From Tubiluchus corallicola (lineage: Eukaryota; Priapulida; Priapulimorpha; Priapulimorphida; Tubiluchidae): a stretch of 60,000 nucleotides of DNA. Made by a program: the position numbers and the translations under genes. Location: the NCBI GenBank assembly GCA_030141605.1, contig JAQGDQ010000040.1, forward strand, positions 590,501-650,500, given 5' to 3'. The notes under the pieces were generated by a model. It had not been told where the DNA came from. It was given only the letters and a program-made list of their open reading frames with translations, and did not search any database. Shown here in pieces: positions 25,041-37,423 of this stretch; position 1 is the first letter of the stretch; every line of letters starts with the position of its first letter.

Positions 25041-26399
25041 GTTCTGCTGTATTGGTACGGTGTAATCTGAATTGCACAGCAATTTATTTGCTGTTTTTCC
25101 AACATTTAAAATAGTTGTATGCTATGTGACAAGTTAAGTTGTGACACTTTCTAGTCAAATGTTGTTTTGACAAAATTTTACATTTTGGTGTTTTCATTGG
25201 CTCATATTTCTTATTGTTGCAATTTGCAAATGTATCGAGAAACTTGTGGCACTGATGTTTTTTTATAAGTCATTATTGTATATTAGTGTAACATATAAAT
25301 CTGTTTTGTAAAGCAAGCATTTTGGTCGAATGCCAAGGATTGTCTAGTATTTGTAACAGTGATTCCAAGACTCTGCATTAATCATCATCATTTTGCTTTA
25401 TTACTAGATTTTGTTTGCATTAATCATCATCATTTTGCTTTATCGTTGTAATATTATGTTTGGCATAGTGATAGATCCATGCAAAATGGCTTTATCTTAA
25501 ATGTATTTGAATTTGTTTCAACTTAAACTTAATTATTCCACTGATGGTATTTATTCTAGTTTGAGAAAAAATTTTGCTTCTGTTAGACTAAGTACACTGC
25601 CACTGATTTTTTTTACTAAATCATGTTAACAATTTTTTGCGTCACTTTATTTTGCATAACCATACATATATAGTTTCTTTCCACTGTTTACTTCAGTTTA
25701 TGCAGTTTATGTTGCAGTTAATTATGTATATAACTCATTTAATATATCAAAGTATTAAGTAGATTTATTTATTTTAGGCATTTTTATAATGTGACAGTAC
25801 TTTGCTTTTACACATTTATTTTGAGCAAGCTTGGAAAGCTTAACATGTGCCATTTAACTTTAGTTTGATATAAAGTTTTTAATCATCGTGTATGTAAACA
25901 AGCTTTTTAAACCTACAGAATTGAGAATTGTGTTTCGCGATGGTACAGTATGTGCTTAGCATTTTTGTATGAAAAATTATCCATTTAATCTAGCTCATTA
26001 TAATGATTATGCTGTGCTATGGCATATTTATAATTAGACACTAAATATATACCAACACAGTATTTTTTAGCTGCAGTGACTGCTGATTACCCAGATTTTA
26101 CTGTTGTACTGTACCGTTGTTATCAATGAATCTTTTTGCCTTGTGTTTATCACAAGAGTAAATGTGAATAAATTTAAATGTATATCAGTAATCAGTTTTT
26201 CTTTTTTTAGTCTGAAATATTTAACCACGAAGATCGCATGACACTAATAGAACTTCAAACCACACTGCCTTGCGGAACAAAATTTCAAAGAGCACAAAAA
26301 ACATAGGGCACTCGTTGCTTTTTGTGATATTCAATAAAGAAAAGTTTGTGTTGTTCGGTTTAATACAACTTGAGTAACATATGTATCCCCTTATTTTCA
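25041..26399. other. convergent intergenic / 3' UTR region
   Basis: Between the RPTP stop and the CCDC152-like stop. AT-rich, contains the 42-bp-period repeat and several AATAAA words (including near 26331). A minus-strand ATTAAA near 26358-26363 could end the CCDC152-like mRNA. No coding signal. Confidence 0.5.
25375..25443. repeat. 27-bp direct repeat, 42-bp period
   Basis: gcattaatcatcatcatttt... occurs at 25375-25401 and 25417-25443, identical, between the RPTP and CCDC152-like genes. Confidence 0.9.
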
Positions 26400-29300
26400 T
26401 TAATTGAAATAATTGAAGGAGTTCGTATTGTACAATTTCCTTTTTCTGTTTGGAGGAGTGACTTCTCGGGGTGATTGATAGTCCTCTCGTGTTTGAAGCT
26501 GACACCCCAGATCTTGTATTTTTTTCCTGTTTAGAGAAGTCGCTTGACGAGGAGGTTGAGGCCCCTGTTTGGCTTCTAGCTGTCGCTCCAAATCTTGTAT
26601 CCGTGCTTTTAGAGTTTGGATCTCTCGCTCTGATTCAGCTTTCATATGTTGAAGTTTCTACAAAGGATATCATTTAAATCAGCAACTCTAATGGTACAAA
26701 TTCCTAGTGAAGTGAATTTGATAGCAAATTTGAAAGAGAGGAAATGTGAAAGGTTGGAATACAGCCAGAATTTGAACCAGGTACCCTACAATGCAGATAC
26801 CTTAGACCACTAAGCCACTGTCTTCTCCAGTGATCAAGACAGCCCAAAGTTCATCCCTTATAGCTGGTTAACTAAATTCAGCACTACCCGTGTTAAATCA
26901 CTCATACTGGGGTGATTCTAACTAATTCAATTATTTTTTTATTTTTCAGTATTTCTGAGTCTGAAATTTCTATATGTATTCTTATAAAAAATTCTCAACT
27001 TTTCATAAATTTGCAGGAGAGAAATCATCCTGGTTTTAGATCTTATTACAGGTTGTCGATTGTCTGTATTGTCAATTAAAATCGCAGGTGAATTAGAGGA
27101 AATACATAGTATAATTTCGTTTTTTATAGGAAGAAATGCGTAGCGCTTGCATCTATGAGTTACTGATTTTGTTATTAATAAAATACGCAGTTAAGTTTGT
27201 ACGACCTTGCAAGCTAGATAAACACAAGTATTAACTTTAAAAAATACAAATTAACTTAACGAGGTTAATTAGGCCAATCACAAATGATTAGGCTGATCGC
27301 AAATGTAAAATGGCCTACTTGAACACGGGTGACAATGAAATTTATAACTTTATATTGAAGCCCGAGCTGGCAGGTATAAATAATTCAAGGTTAACATGCA
27401 TGTAAAAATTACAGCATGAGCACTTCTAAGTAGGTTTGTGTAGGTTGTAAGAATGGCCAGTTAGCAATAGTTGAAGCACAGCGGCAGAGTTGAACTCATC
27501 TAGGGGAATACTTTACAACTGTCAGGATTATATGGTAAGCGAGCACACTCATAGGAATTCACATTCAGGCAAAATGTTTTCTTGTCTGTTCAGTTTTTAT
27601 AAACCTCAATAAGATCTTCATGGTCAAAATTAATACAAATGTGGTCAAAATTTGTTACATATCAACGTAAAATTTGTATCCTAAAATAGTAAACTTTATA
27701 CTATTTTCCTTGCTATAATCATAATTAAAACATGCCATTGGGACTTATGACCTACATAACGTGGAAAAGATCGTTTACGGAATAAAATAAGCAAATTTAT
27801 CCCATTTCTGCAGTCTAACAAACAGTTGAAAAAATGCAAAAAGTGGATAAAAGCTTGCAAACAACTGCATGATTCGTTAAAGGTAGAAAAACTATGTCGC
27901 AGGTATGATATATTCAGCATTATTCTGTCGCAGCTTTATTCATATAATCTACTCATTATATTATATAAGATCGTACTGAGGCAATCTTAAAGCGATTTTT
28001 AAAGGCTTCAAGCTTTTCTGTGTTATTTTAAATTTGAATTGCATAATTCAAAATTGCATAGCAATCAGCCAAAATTACCTAGCAAGATACTATGCAATAC
28101 TAGATAAAATCTTCACTAATTAGCATGATGACATGATGATAATTTGCACACACACCTGCCGAAAGATGTCGTTGCTATTTCGAGATGATTGAGGTTGCGA
28201 AGGATGAGCATTGGCTAGTTTCTGCACTCTGAGAACTTTCATGTTGTACTGAAACCCAGTAAATACAATTAGTTCACATCAAAAAAGTTTCTGTCCAGTT
28301 GTACCCAGTACAGAGCAAAAGCACTGTTTAAAGCTTAGGAATAATAATTATTACGAAAATCAGTTACAGATGACACCACTGACACCCAATCTCATTTGAT
28401 TACCTTATTACCTACTGGCTGGCAAGGAATAACTTAAAATTACCAGTAAATGGTTGCTTAATGAAAATGTTGTGAAAAGTACGTAAAAGCTAATTAACAA
28501 GGACATACCTCAATCTGAAGCTTGACTATTTCGGCTTCTTTTTCTTTTAGAAGTTCATTATAGGCTAGCTGATGTTCTTCAGCTTTTTCTTTTGCACATT
28601 TTAGTTTCGCTTGTAAACCAATGATCTCTTCAGTGGCTGCATAATAGAATTAAATTACTCCTCAAATTAATTAGTACTCTCAACAAAATTTTTTTAATTA
28701 GCAATTTTGAATTCATTTTAATGAATGTTGAGTGTTTTCAACTATGGTAAAGCATTGTTACTATGCTACTACTGCAGTTTGTTGCAGTTGCATTTTTTTG
28801 AGAAAGAAGAGTAAGAAGTACATATTTTCGTAGACTGTGGTTAAAACAACTCTGTGGTTAAGTGCCTTATTTGAAGGATTATCCTTGATAATGGCTTAGC
28901 TGCTAGTTTTGCCACAATTCCGACGCAGTTGAGTGCTTGCAAGCATGAAACTGTATAAAAAATACTAAAAAGACACGATGTTTCAATACACTGCTGTGTA
29001 CAATTTTGTGTCTTATCGTTTTCTTTAAAACAGCTCCATTTCTTGTCATTAACATCAGCTCAGTATTACTGAGATTTTTGAGACCACTTTGGTCAAATGT
29101 TGCAAAACACATTGAAACTGTATTCCCCACCTAAAACTTGACTATGCCTACGCTACAATAATTTAGCCATTCAAGCATTTATAAATCCAAAAGGAAGAAT
29201 TTACTGTTTACCGAAGAAACGAGATTAACTTGTATGTTCATTGAAGAATTGACAAGTATTGTGGTAATGGAACAAACCCTTCAATTTCAACGACTTTTGC

Positions 29301-32300
29301 AGCTCTTCCAGCTCCTTGTTATGAGCTTCTTTTTGCAATTTTATTTCTTCGTCTGCAGTTTCAAGTGCAGCTTGATGAGTCTGCAATGGTGTAGTTACTA
29401 ATTTTGCATTATAATACGACAATAGACATAAAACTAGAGCTGATGCTAAGCAATCACCAAAAACGCAGCTGTTTTTTTGACATAAATTTGATAAACTGAT
29501 GCTGTAGAATGCTTCAGCTATGTAAAAATTAACTTTCCTACATTCCACACTTTCTTCCTGACAGCTGGTATTTCTGGTTTTTCATCAGGCTGCAAATGTC
29601 ACAAGAATTTCACACCACAGTCGTAATCATGCGTCTGTTTCAGAACAAACACATATAAGTTAATAGGAATAAATAAAAGTTTATTGTTTGTTGTTATATA
29701 GGTGTCTTGTTTCAGAACATTATGGAAAAATGTTTGTAAATTTTGTTTTCATTGCTTTGTATTATTACATTAAGATTTGTTGCACTGTTCAGCAAAATGG
29801 TAGCACGTCTGGTGTAAGATTACACGCTCAGGTGCTGATAAATAAATGAATTATTCCTGTGTACGTCTTATTTGTCCTTCAAAATAGTTTACTTTCAATA
29901 CACATTAAATTGCACCAATCAGTTTCTACCTGTTCGGTAACTAAGGGAAGCGATCATACACGTACTCAAGCACGCAGGCGTGTGCATGCCCCCAAACACA
30001 CAAACCTAATTAGTAAAATCATGTGATTGCCTCGACTAGCAATTTCTCTTCAAATACAGGAAACATTTAATGGCATTTTTTGTATAAAGTCACTGGTATT
30101 AAACTTGATCAAACCTAGTTATAGACAAGAAGATAATACAGATCTGGCAAAATTTCTAGCTATGAAAAATTTCATTGCGACTAACCTAAAAGGGGATTTG
30201 ATAGAAAATAGAAACATTGCTGAAAATGGAAGGATTTTACATAAAATATACAAAATGCACCAAAAATTAGTTTTGTTTTGGTGACACAAACCTGTTTAAA
30301 CTTCTGATTTTCTTCTTCCAAATCATTAATTTTACTTTGTAGTTTGCGACACTCACCTAGCAAAAAATCACTGCTACAACTTAATTACTTCATGATATTA
30401 CCAGTAGCAAAATGTGTTTTTATACTTTAAACATTGACTACACATTGTGCAACACAGTAGACACACGCGGCACACAGATAATGCCGAAAAAGCCTACAAT
30501 TATGCCTACAAATTGAATAATGAGAACAAGAAATATTGTGCAAGCAAACTTTGCGTGTTTTGAAAGCAAGCAAAACTTGTTCAAATAATATTTACCTTCA
30601 AAATCTTGTGATTTGCTGATACAGCTTTGCAAGTTTTCAATTTGCGTTCTGTAAGATGTGATTTCTGAAATAACAATTACATGCTTATTACCTTTAGCAG
30701 GCGCCAGTGCAAATGATAACTTATTGTGAAATTATGGTCGCCAAATATACAAACCACAATAAACTATAAGAGATTGCATATTAAGCCTGTATAATAAAAT
30801 TATGTCTTTTAACACAAAGTATGGTTTTACCTTCGCGGGCTGCCTTTTCGCTTTCTGTGAAGTACTTCAATTTCTCTTCTAGGTTATTAATAGTCTTCTT
30901 TAACTGACTGTTAGAAAAACTAATTTCCAAACTAGCCTAAAAATAATTAATCAAATAATTAATTAAATTTTTTGCAACAAAAATAGCCAAATAAAGCTGG
31001 AGCTATAGCAACAAACTATAAAAATAGAAAAGTGGACCTATAGTGCGAAACTACAGGAATGGCAAATTTTCAAAATAAACTTTTATAATTTTTGTGTTCG
31101 TTTATAAAATGAACAAAGCGGACAACAGTGTAAATTTGGTTTTTAACATTTTATTTCAACAATATCTAGTGTATCAGAAAAACAATAAGTGCCAATGCTG
31201 CAACTCAGGTAGCCTTATTATAATCATAAGTTTTGTAAATTGTTTGTTCATTGAATAAACCTCATTTGAAAAAACGACGTAGAATGTGTTATTTAGTTGT
31301 TTATGCTAGCTACCAAATGCTTATAATATATGATTAACAAAATTTGTAATCCTCCTTGTCTAACTATCTCTTAGGAAAAGCATGAAATATTTGCAGCAGT
31401 GCTTTTACATGCACTAAATACGTAACTTATAATTTTTTCCTGATTTAATTATGCGATGGTAACCACGAAAGTAAAACTTCAAATATTCCAAAAGCTTTTA
31501 GGTAAAAAGGCAATGAGCGTGGTTTATGCTGCCCATATATGATCAATGTTGGAAGAGTTATTGATGAAAGAAGAACATGTAAGGTGTGAAGAAAGGCCAC
31601 AAAGGGAAGGATCAGATTGAGGGTTTATCAAAAGAAATGTTGTGCAGGATGGAGGTTAGCACTCTTCAGCGATATTTTTGTTCGCAGAAGTAAAAAATGT
31701 ACCTCTAATAAAATGGAGCCAAGAAATATTGTATCAGAGGAACCACCAATCTAAACAAAACAAGCTTGAAATAGTAGCCAATGTGGAAAACATTAATCAT
31801 TTACCGGGAAACAGGACTATAAGTGTAAAATGTTCCTTTCCTTGACTCAGTTCCTGGTAAATTATTTTTAAGTGAAGCATTATATTTTGGCACCATATTT
31901 TTCTCTATTTTGTTTTCTCATAGTGTTTTTAAAAACTAGCCTTCTTATTCACATATCTATTACGATTAAAAATTTATCATGCTTATGATCACAATGTTTG
32001 CGGCATCGCTCATAACAAAATGCATTACAGTAATTATTTTACCTATCCCCAGAAGTGCTGATACTCGATAATTCCGTGCAAGATAATTCTGTGCCGTATT
32101 CTCAAGTTTATTTTAGTTATTTTTCAGTTTTTTCGCACGCATGGTAAATCTTTGCTAAACGTTACTACTGATTATTTGCTGGTGTTAAGACGTCATCACT
32201 CTTTTCCTGGCTGTTTAACAAGTGTTTATAGATGGTAAAAAGGAATTTTTTTAAAGTGATTTGTCAGTAACTTGTCAGTAAAGATTGAATTGACTTTTAA

Positions 32301-34147
32301 GCTAATGACTAATCAAATGCACAACTCATAGGCTATTTTCTCTGATGGCACTAGTTTCTTATTATATCAGTCGAAACAGACCGCCTTTTCCTTGCTTTTT
32401 GGTCATGTAAATTGACACTTGACATATGAAAGAAGTTCAGAAAACTGCCTTACAAACTTTATGGCTCATGTTTTGTTCTAAGAGAAAAAATAAAAAATCT
32501 TCAATTAGTGATTCTAATGACATTGATTTTATTTTCTCCAGCCAATTTATCGGGTTCAGATTTTGTCACAACTTAACATATGCACCGGGCATGTATATAA
32601 TACTCTTACTTCAAAACTTTAGTTCAGGCTGTCTACAGAAGTATGAGGAGGCTTACAACTTAAAAGCTGTATAAACAGCCTTGGACTTGCAACCAAACTC
32701 GAGTAACCTATATTTAGTACCAAATGGCAGATATATTAAGATAATAGTAATAGTAATAGTAATAGTAATTTATTTTCCTCCATAAATACACAATGATTTG
32801 ATAATAAAATACACAAAAATACAAACGAACATAGGAGAAAGGGTGGCGAAAAACCAAAGGTTATCGAGTCAACCACCCTTCTCAAAGGACAGTAAACAAA
32901 AGGACGCTAATGACAGTAGACATAACTATAATAAAAAATACATAAACGTGCAGAAATACAAAAACAAAAATACAACAGCAAAAAAACAAAAACCAAAACC
33001 ATGACAAATTTGCGAACTACTAAGCAACTCATAGAAAGTGAGTTTGCACCTTATAAAAAATGTTTTTCAGCGAAAGTTACCACAAGAATGTACATCTAAT
33101 AGACAAAAAACTGATTTATTTGTAAGTTTCAAGAAGTGCCTTAGCGTACTGTTTATTTAGCGAATGCAGAGGTAAAGAAGTTAAATGACCAGGTACGGAG
33201 TTCCATAATACTGATCCCTGATATTTTAACGACCTTTGACCCTTAGATGTATTAAATCGTTCGATGAAGAAAGTGTTGTAATTGTGGATATCAGATGCTG
33301 GCGTATAGTAATTTAGAAACAATTCTGGTAGTAAGTTATTCTTAAATTTGTATACAAATTTTGCAAGCTCGAGTTTGTAGATATCATTCAGTTTTAAGAG
33401 GCCCAATTTAATGTAGGATGGCGTTGCATGTTCCCGTCTACCAGAAAATGTCATCAGCTAAACTATAATGTTTTGATGAGTTTGTATTGGTTTTAAAGTA
33501 TTTGAAGATGCAGTGCCCCAGGCAAGAATCCCATAGTGAAGATAAGAATAAACCAAAGCATGGTATATTAGTTTTAGTACATCTGTATTTACGTAGTGTC
33601 TTATCCTCGCAATTATGCCCTTGATTTTGCTAATTTTGTAGGTTATGTGTTTTATTTGTGTAGACCATGTTAAGTTATCATCAATGAACATACCGAGGTA
33701 TTTAATTTCTTTAGACCTAGTTAATATTTGATTATTCATTGAAATCTGGAAATTTTCATATGCGTCTGTTTTGCAAGGTAATCGATGATAAGGTTAATTA
33801 CAACTGGGGGATTCAGTCAACTTTAGATCAACCATACCACTGTAAGGAAGTAGAAAACTTTTGCAAAACTAAAGCTTGAAATTCAACTTAAAGTTAAAGG
33901 GAATACCTGAAAAACAACGTTTAGTTTTTTGCAGGTTATACTCAGTATGGTGAGTAACCAAAACTGGGTGTAGCATAACAGTCGATACTGTTAGTCAATC
34001 GTTAAGTAAACGAAAGTAATTCAGTTAAAACAAAAACTACATAAAAAGTTTGAAAATTTTTAGTGAAATCAATACCCATTCCCATTTCTTATATTCTTGC
34101 AAGAAGTCTTCTAAATCCAGTTTGTTCGTTTGTTCCTCCAGTGACAT
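26400..34147 (-). CDS. CCDC152: coiled-coil protein, CCDC152-like
   Basis: Exons in transcript order: 34147-34076 (ATG), 30936-30831, 30664-30596, 30356-30292, possibly 29589-29551, 29380-29278, 28636-28509, 28248-28156, 26657-26400 (TAA). Phases agree throughout, giving about 310 residues (297 without the doubtful 39-nt exon). An in-frame TGA lies just upstream of the ATG. Nearly all of it is Glu/Lys/Leu-rich heptad sequence. The C-terminal part (EAEIVKLQIE, KVLRVQKL, IFRQKLQHMKAE, IQDLERQLE) resembles human CCDC152 as I recall it (254 residues), and the start (LDLEDFLQEYKKWE) fits its N-terminus. A Pro/Arg-rich tail of about 50 residues is extra. Function is uncharacterised. The 3.1-kb first intron contains a LINE fragment. 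Identification is by recalled similarity; another coiled-coil family is possible. Confidence 0.75.
26758..26824 (-). repeat. tRNA-derived SINE or tRNA pseudogene
   Basis: On the minus strand a box A (TGGCTTAGTGG, 26807-26817) and a box B (GGTTCAAATTC, 26768-26778) have near-normal spacing. The outer 7 bases AAGACAG and CTGTATT pair at 6 of 7 positions, and the T stem at 4 of 5. The body is 67 nt and the anticodon arm does not form a normal 7-base loop, so a working tRNA is unlikely. Lies in an intron of the CCDC152-like gene. Confidence 0.6.
29551..29589 (-). CDS. possible 13-codon exon of the CCDC152-like gene
   Basis: On the minus strand TTTGCAG is followed by 39 nt (PDEKPEIPAVRKK) and then GTGTGG. 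Phase 0 at both ends lets it be included or skipped without a frameshift. The donor is weak and the peptide is Pro/Lys-rich, not coiled coil, so it could be an alternative exon or a false call. Confidence 0.4.
30937..32739 (-). other. part of the first intron of the CCDC152-like gene
   Basis: AT-rich. A stretch at 31500-31850 has broken open frames that could be an old transposase, but no motif is clear. A segment near 32053-32090 (actcgataattccgtgcaag) resembles pogo-type ends. Nothing can be named firmly. Confidence 0.4.
32740..33780 (-). mobile_element. Jockey/CR1-like LINE fragment (3' end of RT ORF)
   Basis: Minus strand from about 33780: KTDAYENFQISMNNQ, then EIKYLGMFIDDNLTWSTQI, LKLIYHALVYSYLHYGILAWG, a single in-frame TAG at 33455-33457, LMTFSGRREHATPSYIKLGLL and SLKYQGSVLWNSVP, ending at 33116. 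The 3' UTR follows and stops at a (TTACTA)n tail, plus-strand TAGTAA repeats at 32741-32770. 5'-truncated, one stop codon, otherwise well preserved. Sits in the first intron of the CCDC152-like gene. Confidence 0.85.
32741..32770. repeat. TAGTAA microsatellite (LINE tail)
   Basis: About five TAATAG units at the 3' end of the minus-strand LINE, acting as its terminal simple repeat. Confidence 0.85.
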
Positions 34148-35087
34148 AACTAGCTGTCATTCAGCTACAGTCCCAGTGTCTCATGATTGTCTTTAGCTTT
34201 TGGTTTTAAAAATTATCTCTGGCAACCATTTGAATTATTTGAATAACTCTGAACACATCTACAGAATCCAGGCCCTGTGCTTTGGTAACCACCTTTCGTC
34301 TGCTAAATCTTTTGCAGTCAGGGTTGCCAGCTTGCTACAGCTAAAATAGTCCAACTTTCTCATTAAAAACGCCAGATGAGGCCAAACCTTTGTTTATCCC
34401 CATGTTTTCGTAAAAAAGAGTTAAAATATATGCAAAATGATATCTTTAATATAAAAAGAAGTTATCTGAGCTACAGTAGTGTAATTACCGTTCTTATGCC
34501 CGTAGCAAAAAGTTTTTCAAGAATATCTCTATTAATTTTTTTCTTTCTTTATTAAAACACCATGAAAATATTTTTTTACTTGAAAGTTTGTTTCCTTCAG
34601 GCGAATCACAGGCAATCACATCTATGCACGTATATTTAAATTAGACTTTTAATTATATAGCAGATTATTATAGGTATTAAAATCACGTATAGGGCCAGGC
34701 TAGCTCGTAAACAACCCAACCAAAGCTTTAAGACCTCACTATCACTATGACAATGTGAAATAGCATGGGATTTTTTAAAATTGTATCCAGAGAATAAAAC
34801 ATCAACAAAATTCGTCGATGATTATTCCTGACCAAACAATTTTCAAATAACTACAAATTACAGATTTACCTTTAAAAATTTATTAACTCAATTTTCTTTC
34901 TCTCAATATGTACAGCTAAAGCTAACAATGCAACTTGTAATGAACTACCAAGGCCCAAACTACAAGTTTTAAGCTGTAACATAACTACAATTTATAGAAA
35001 ATACTGAACATTAAACTACAAGTTTTATAATGTATTCCATCGTGCGTTAAATTTCGTTTCCATTCTCATCATCATAAATAATCAAAA

Positions 35088-35747
35088 TCTCATTTCACCT
35101 GTAGTAGGCATTGAGGTATCAACATTTATCAGAGCATTCCACAATCTCCTGTCTGCAGCTAACAGCATAAGTTCTTCTCCTAAAGATAGACTTGGTTGAA
35201 GTTGTTGAACATCTTTTTTTATCTTAGCTATCCAAGTTGTTGTAGATTTACCAAATTACCAGGTGTTTTTTTGCAAGGATTTAAGGCTTCCTTTAAGGCA
35301 ATTCTTAATGGTGCTTCATTTGGTAATCTTAGAAGATGTCCTAGCATCTTAATCTTCGGATCTTGACTTTTGAAATCCAAAAAATTCTTTTGTTCTGGGT
35401 ATAAATCTTCATTTTTCATTACGTATGGCCATCTGATCTTTAAAACTTTCGTAAGGAAACTTCTATGAAATGTGTCAATCTCCTTTTCTTGAACAATTGT
35501 TAAACCCCAAGTTTCACGGTTGTACATAAATATGCTGGTAACGTAAGCATTAAATAATCGAAGTCTTACGTTAAGACTTAATTTTTTGCTAGTTAATAGA
35601 TTCTTGCACTGAAGAAAAGCATGCATTGCTTTTTATTTCCTGCTTTTAATGTCATCTTCGGTGCTCAGAAAAGTGCCCATGTACTTGCACTTTTTCCAAG
35701 ACTGATTGCCATCTCTTGCAATAACATATTCTAATTCTCATTCACCA
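35088..35747 (-). mobile_element. LINE fragment (reverse-transcriptase C-terminal part)
   Basis: Minus strand: ELEYVIARDGNQSWKKCKYMG, STEDDIKSRK-stop, then MHAFLQCKNLLTSKKLSLNVR, YVTSIFMYNRETWGL, IDTFHRSFLTKVLKIRWP, MLGHLLRLP, and after a one-base frameshift near 35238 TTTWIAKIKKDVQQL and AADRRLWNALI ending in TGA near 35088. The layout (YMG, then SIFMYN, then a W...IKKD tail) is typical of LINE RT thumb and C-terminal sequence. A different family from the other LINE pieces here. Dead. Confidence 0.8.
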
Positions 35748-35910
35748 TTATTATTATTATTATTTTCAAAGTAATCTGTCAATTCATAAATATTTTAAAA
35801 CATAGGTGTATCAGAAAAAAGGCCAGAAGTCCAAACCCAAAATTCGTAATCCAAACGCAGTCAAAAAGGCGAAATTTAATTTGTAGACGGTAACCCTAAT
35901 TGCGATGTAC

Positions 35911-36178
35911 GGGTCACGTGATTGGCTACAGGCGGAGCTGAAGCACCATCTGTAGAGTGAGATTCAACATACAATTGGCCTTGAGACTTCATTACGTAAG
36001 ACATCCGTGTGAAGTGCTGAGTGAACTGCTTGAACGGTGGCTCTTCATTGTTATTTTGATTTATGGATAGCCGATAAATATCTGTTTTTTGAGAAAATAT
36101 TTACAAGGAATATAAAGTGTAATTTGTGTATTAGTGAATGACAATCTGTTGGACAGAATTTTGAAAACACGCCACAAT
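35911..36178 (+). promoter_or_regulatory. candidate promoter and noncoding first exon (HIF-like gene)
   Basis: A locally GC-richer stretch contains CACGTG (35915-35920, which also holds an ACGTG hypoxia-response core), immediately followed by an inverted CCAAT (ATTGG, 35921-35925) and a TTACGTAA-type CRE-like site near 35993. It ends in a strong donor, GTAAGT, at 36179. No long ORF is present. I suggest a noncoding exon ending at 36178 spliced to the acceptor at 43271. It could instead serve the divergent CCDC152-like gene or both. No TATA box is obvious. Confidence 0.35.
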
Positions 36179-37052
36179 GTAAGTCAAGTTGGAGCGTTGT
36201 ACGCTGTTAATTTTTTACTAAATATTAAGACCTACTATCATAACGTCGCAACCTTCAGTGAAAAAAACTTTGCACTGTTCTTTGAAAAGGTCACAATCTA
36301 AAAATTTTGTATGGTAATCTGAGTAATCTCAACACATCACAATGCATGCCTTGTTTTCCTGTGCTAAAACCTGGAAATCCGAAAAGCTGTTGCGTATATG
36401 AACTTGATGCAATAAAGCCCGATTCATGACAAGCTAAACGGTTATACGAGCCTAACCTCAAAGCTGTGACCTTTTATTTTTCGGGACACAAATCTGTGTC
36501 CAAAAAGCAGTAAGCTAGATTCTGCTAGGACTCGAATGAGTAATACGGTGCGGATCTGTTTTAGGATAATAGTACCGTTACTACTCTAAGTTGGAATGTT
36601 ATACTTAGTAACAATTTGTTAGATTGGTTCTGAACTGCGTAAGCAGCTGTGTAACAGAAAAACAACACTTGGAAATGTGTTTGTGCACTTAGTGCATTAT
36701 GATTTCTTTCTTAGCTGCAATTTAGTTGCTGCATTGAAATTATAACCTTGTCTAATTGTCATTGCAGTCTGTCAAAAAACTGGATATAAGAGAGGGTTGG
36801 AGCATTGTCACTATATCTGCCCCCCCCTTTGCAATGTGTCTTTTCATTTATTGCATTTTATATTGAAAAAACATAAAACACAATTTTAAATGACCACATT
36901 TACCTGGCACATTTACTCCGTATTAGATTCTGTAAAGTTTGATGGTCTTGATTAGTTCAGAACAAAATTTTTAAAAATGCTTCAACAAGCTTTCACCTGT
37001 TGCTTTTGGAAATGAATTTTCAATTTTTCAGTTCACAAAAATTGACTCACAG

Positions 37053-37423
37053 TCCAGGGCCCAAAGAAACTTGTGAGATCGATGTATGTGAAAAAGATGA
37101 GTCAGTGTTTCAAAATTTTCTGATGAAAAAACTGAGCGAGACACTAGCCAAGAGGATGCAGCAAAAATTATAGAAATTTTGATTTCTTCTGAAGACCTAC
37201 AACTTACAATGTTGTCCCAAATTCAGTTTTAAAAAGTAATTTACTACACTTAATTAGTGCGCTACATAAGCTGAACACACAAGAACCATTATAATTTATT
37301 ATATACTATGATAATTCAGTTTTGTCGGTGGGATGCATGGGTGATAGCGGGAAGAGGTTGATCATTGAAGTGGCGCTAAAATAGCTTTTGCCTAGGGCGT
37401 CCAACTACCTAGGGCCGGCCCTG
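37053..37423. mobile_element. hAT-like non-autonomous element (possible)
   Basis: The right end reads ...GCCTAGGGCGTCCAACTACC then TAGGGCCGGCCCTG, a common hAT terminus. The left end CCAGGGCCC begins after ctcacagt (37045-37052), and ctcacaat follows the right end (37424-37431), 7 of 8 matching. An internal open stretch reads SDEKTERDTSQEDAAKIIEI with unknown meaning. The left boundary is uncertain. Confidence 0.4.

Noticed and set aside
31500-31850. possible transposase relic in the CCDC152-like intron
   Set aside because: Frames break constantly and no DDE or DNA-binding motif can be pointed to.
34318-35896. nested hAT element suggested by AGGGTTGCCAGC and, inverted, AGGGTTACCGTC
   Set aside because: The match is about 12 bases with no target duplication, and it would enclose an unrelated LINE; chance is likely.
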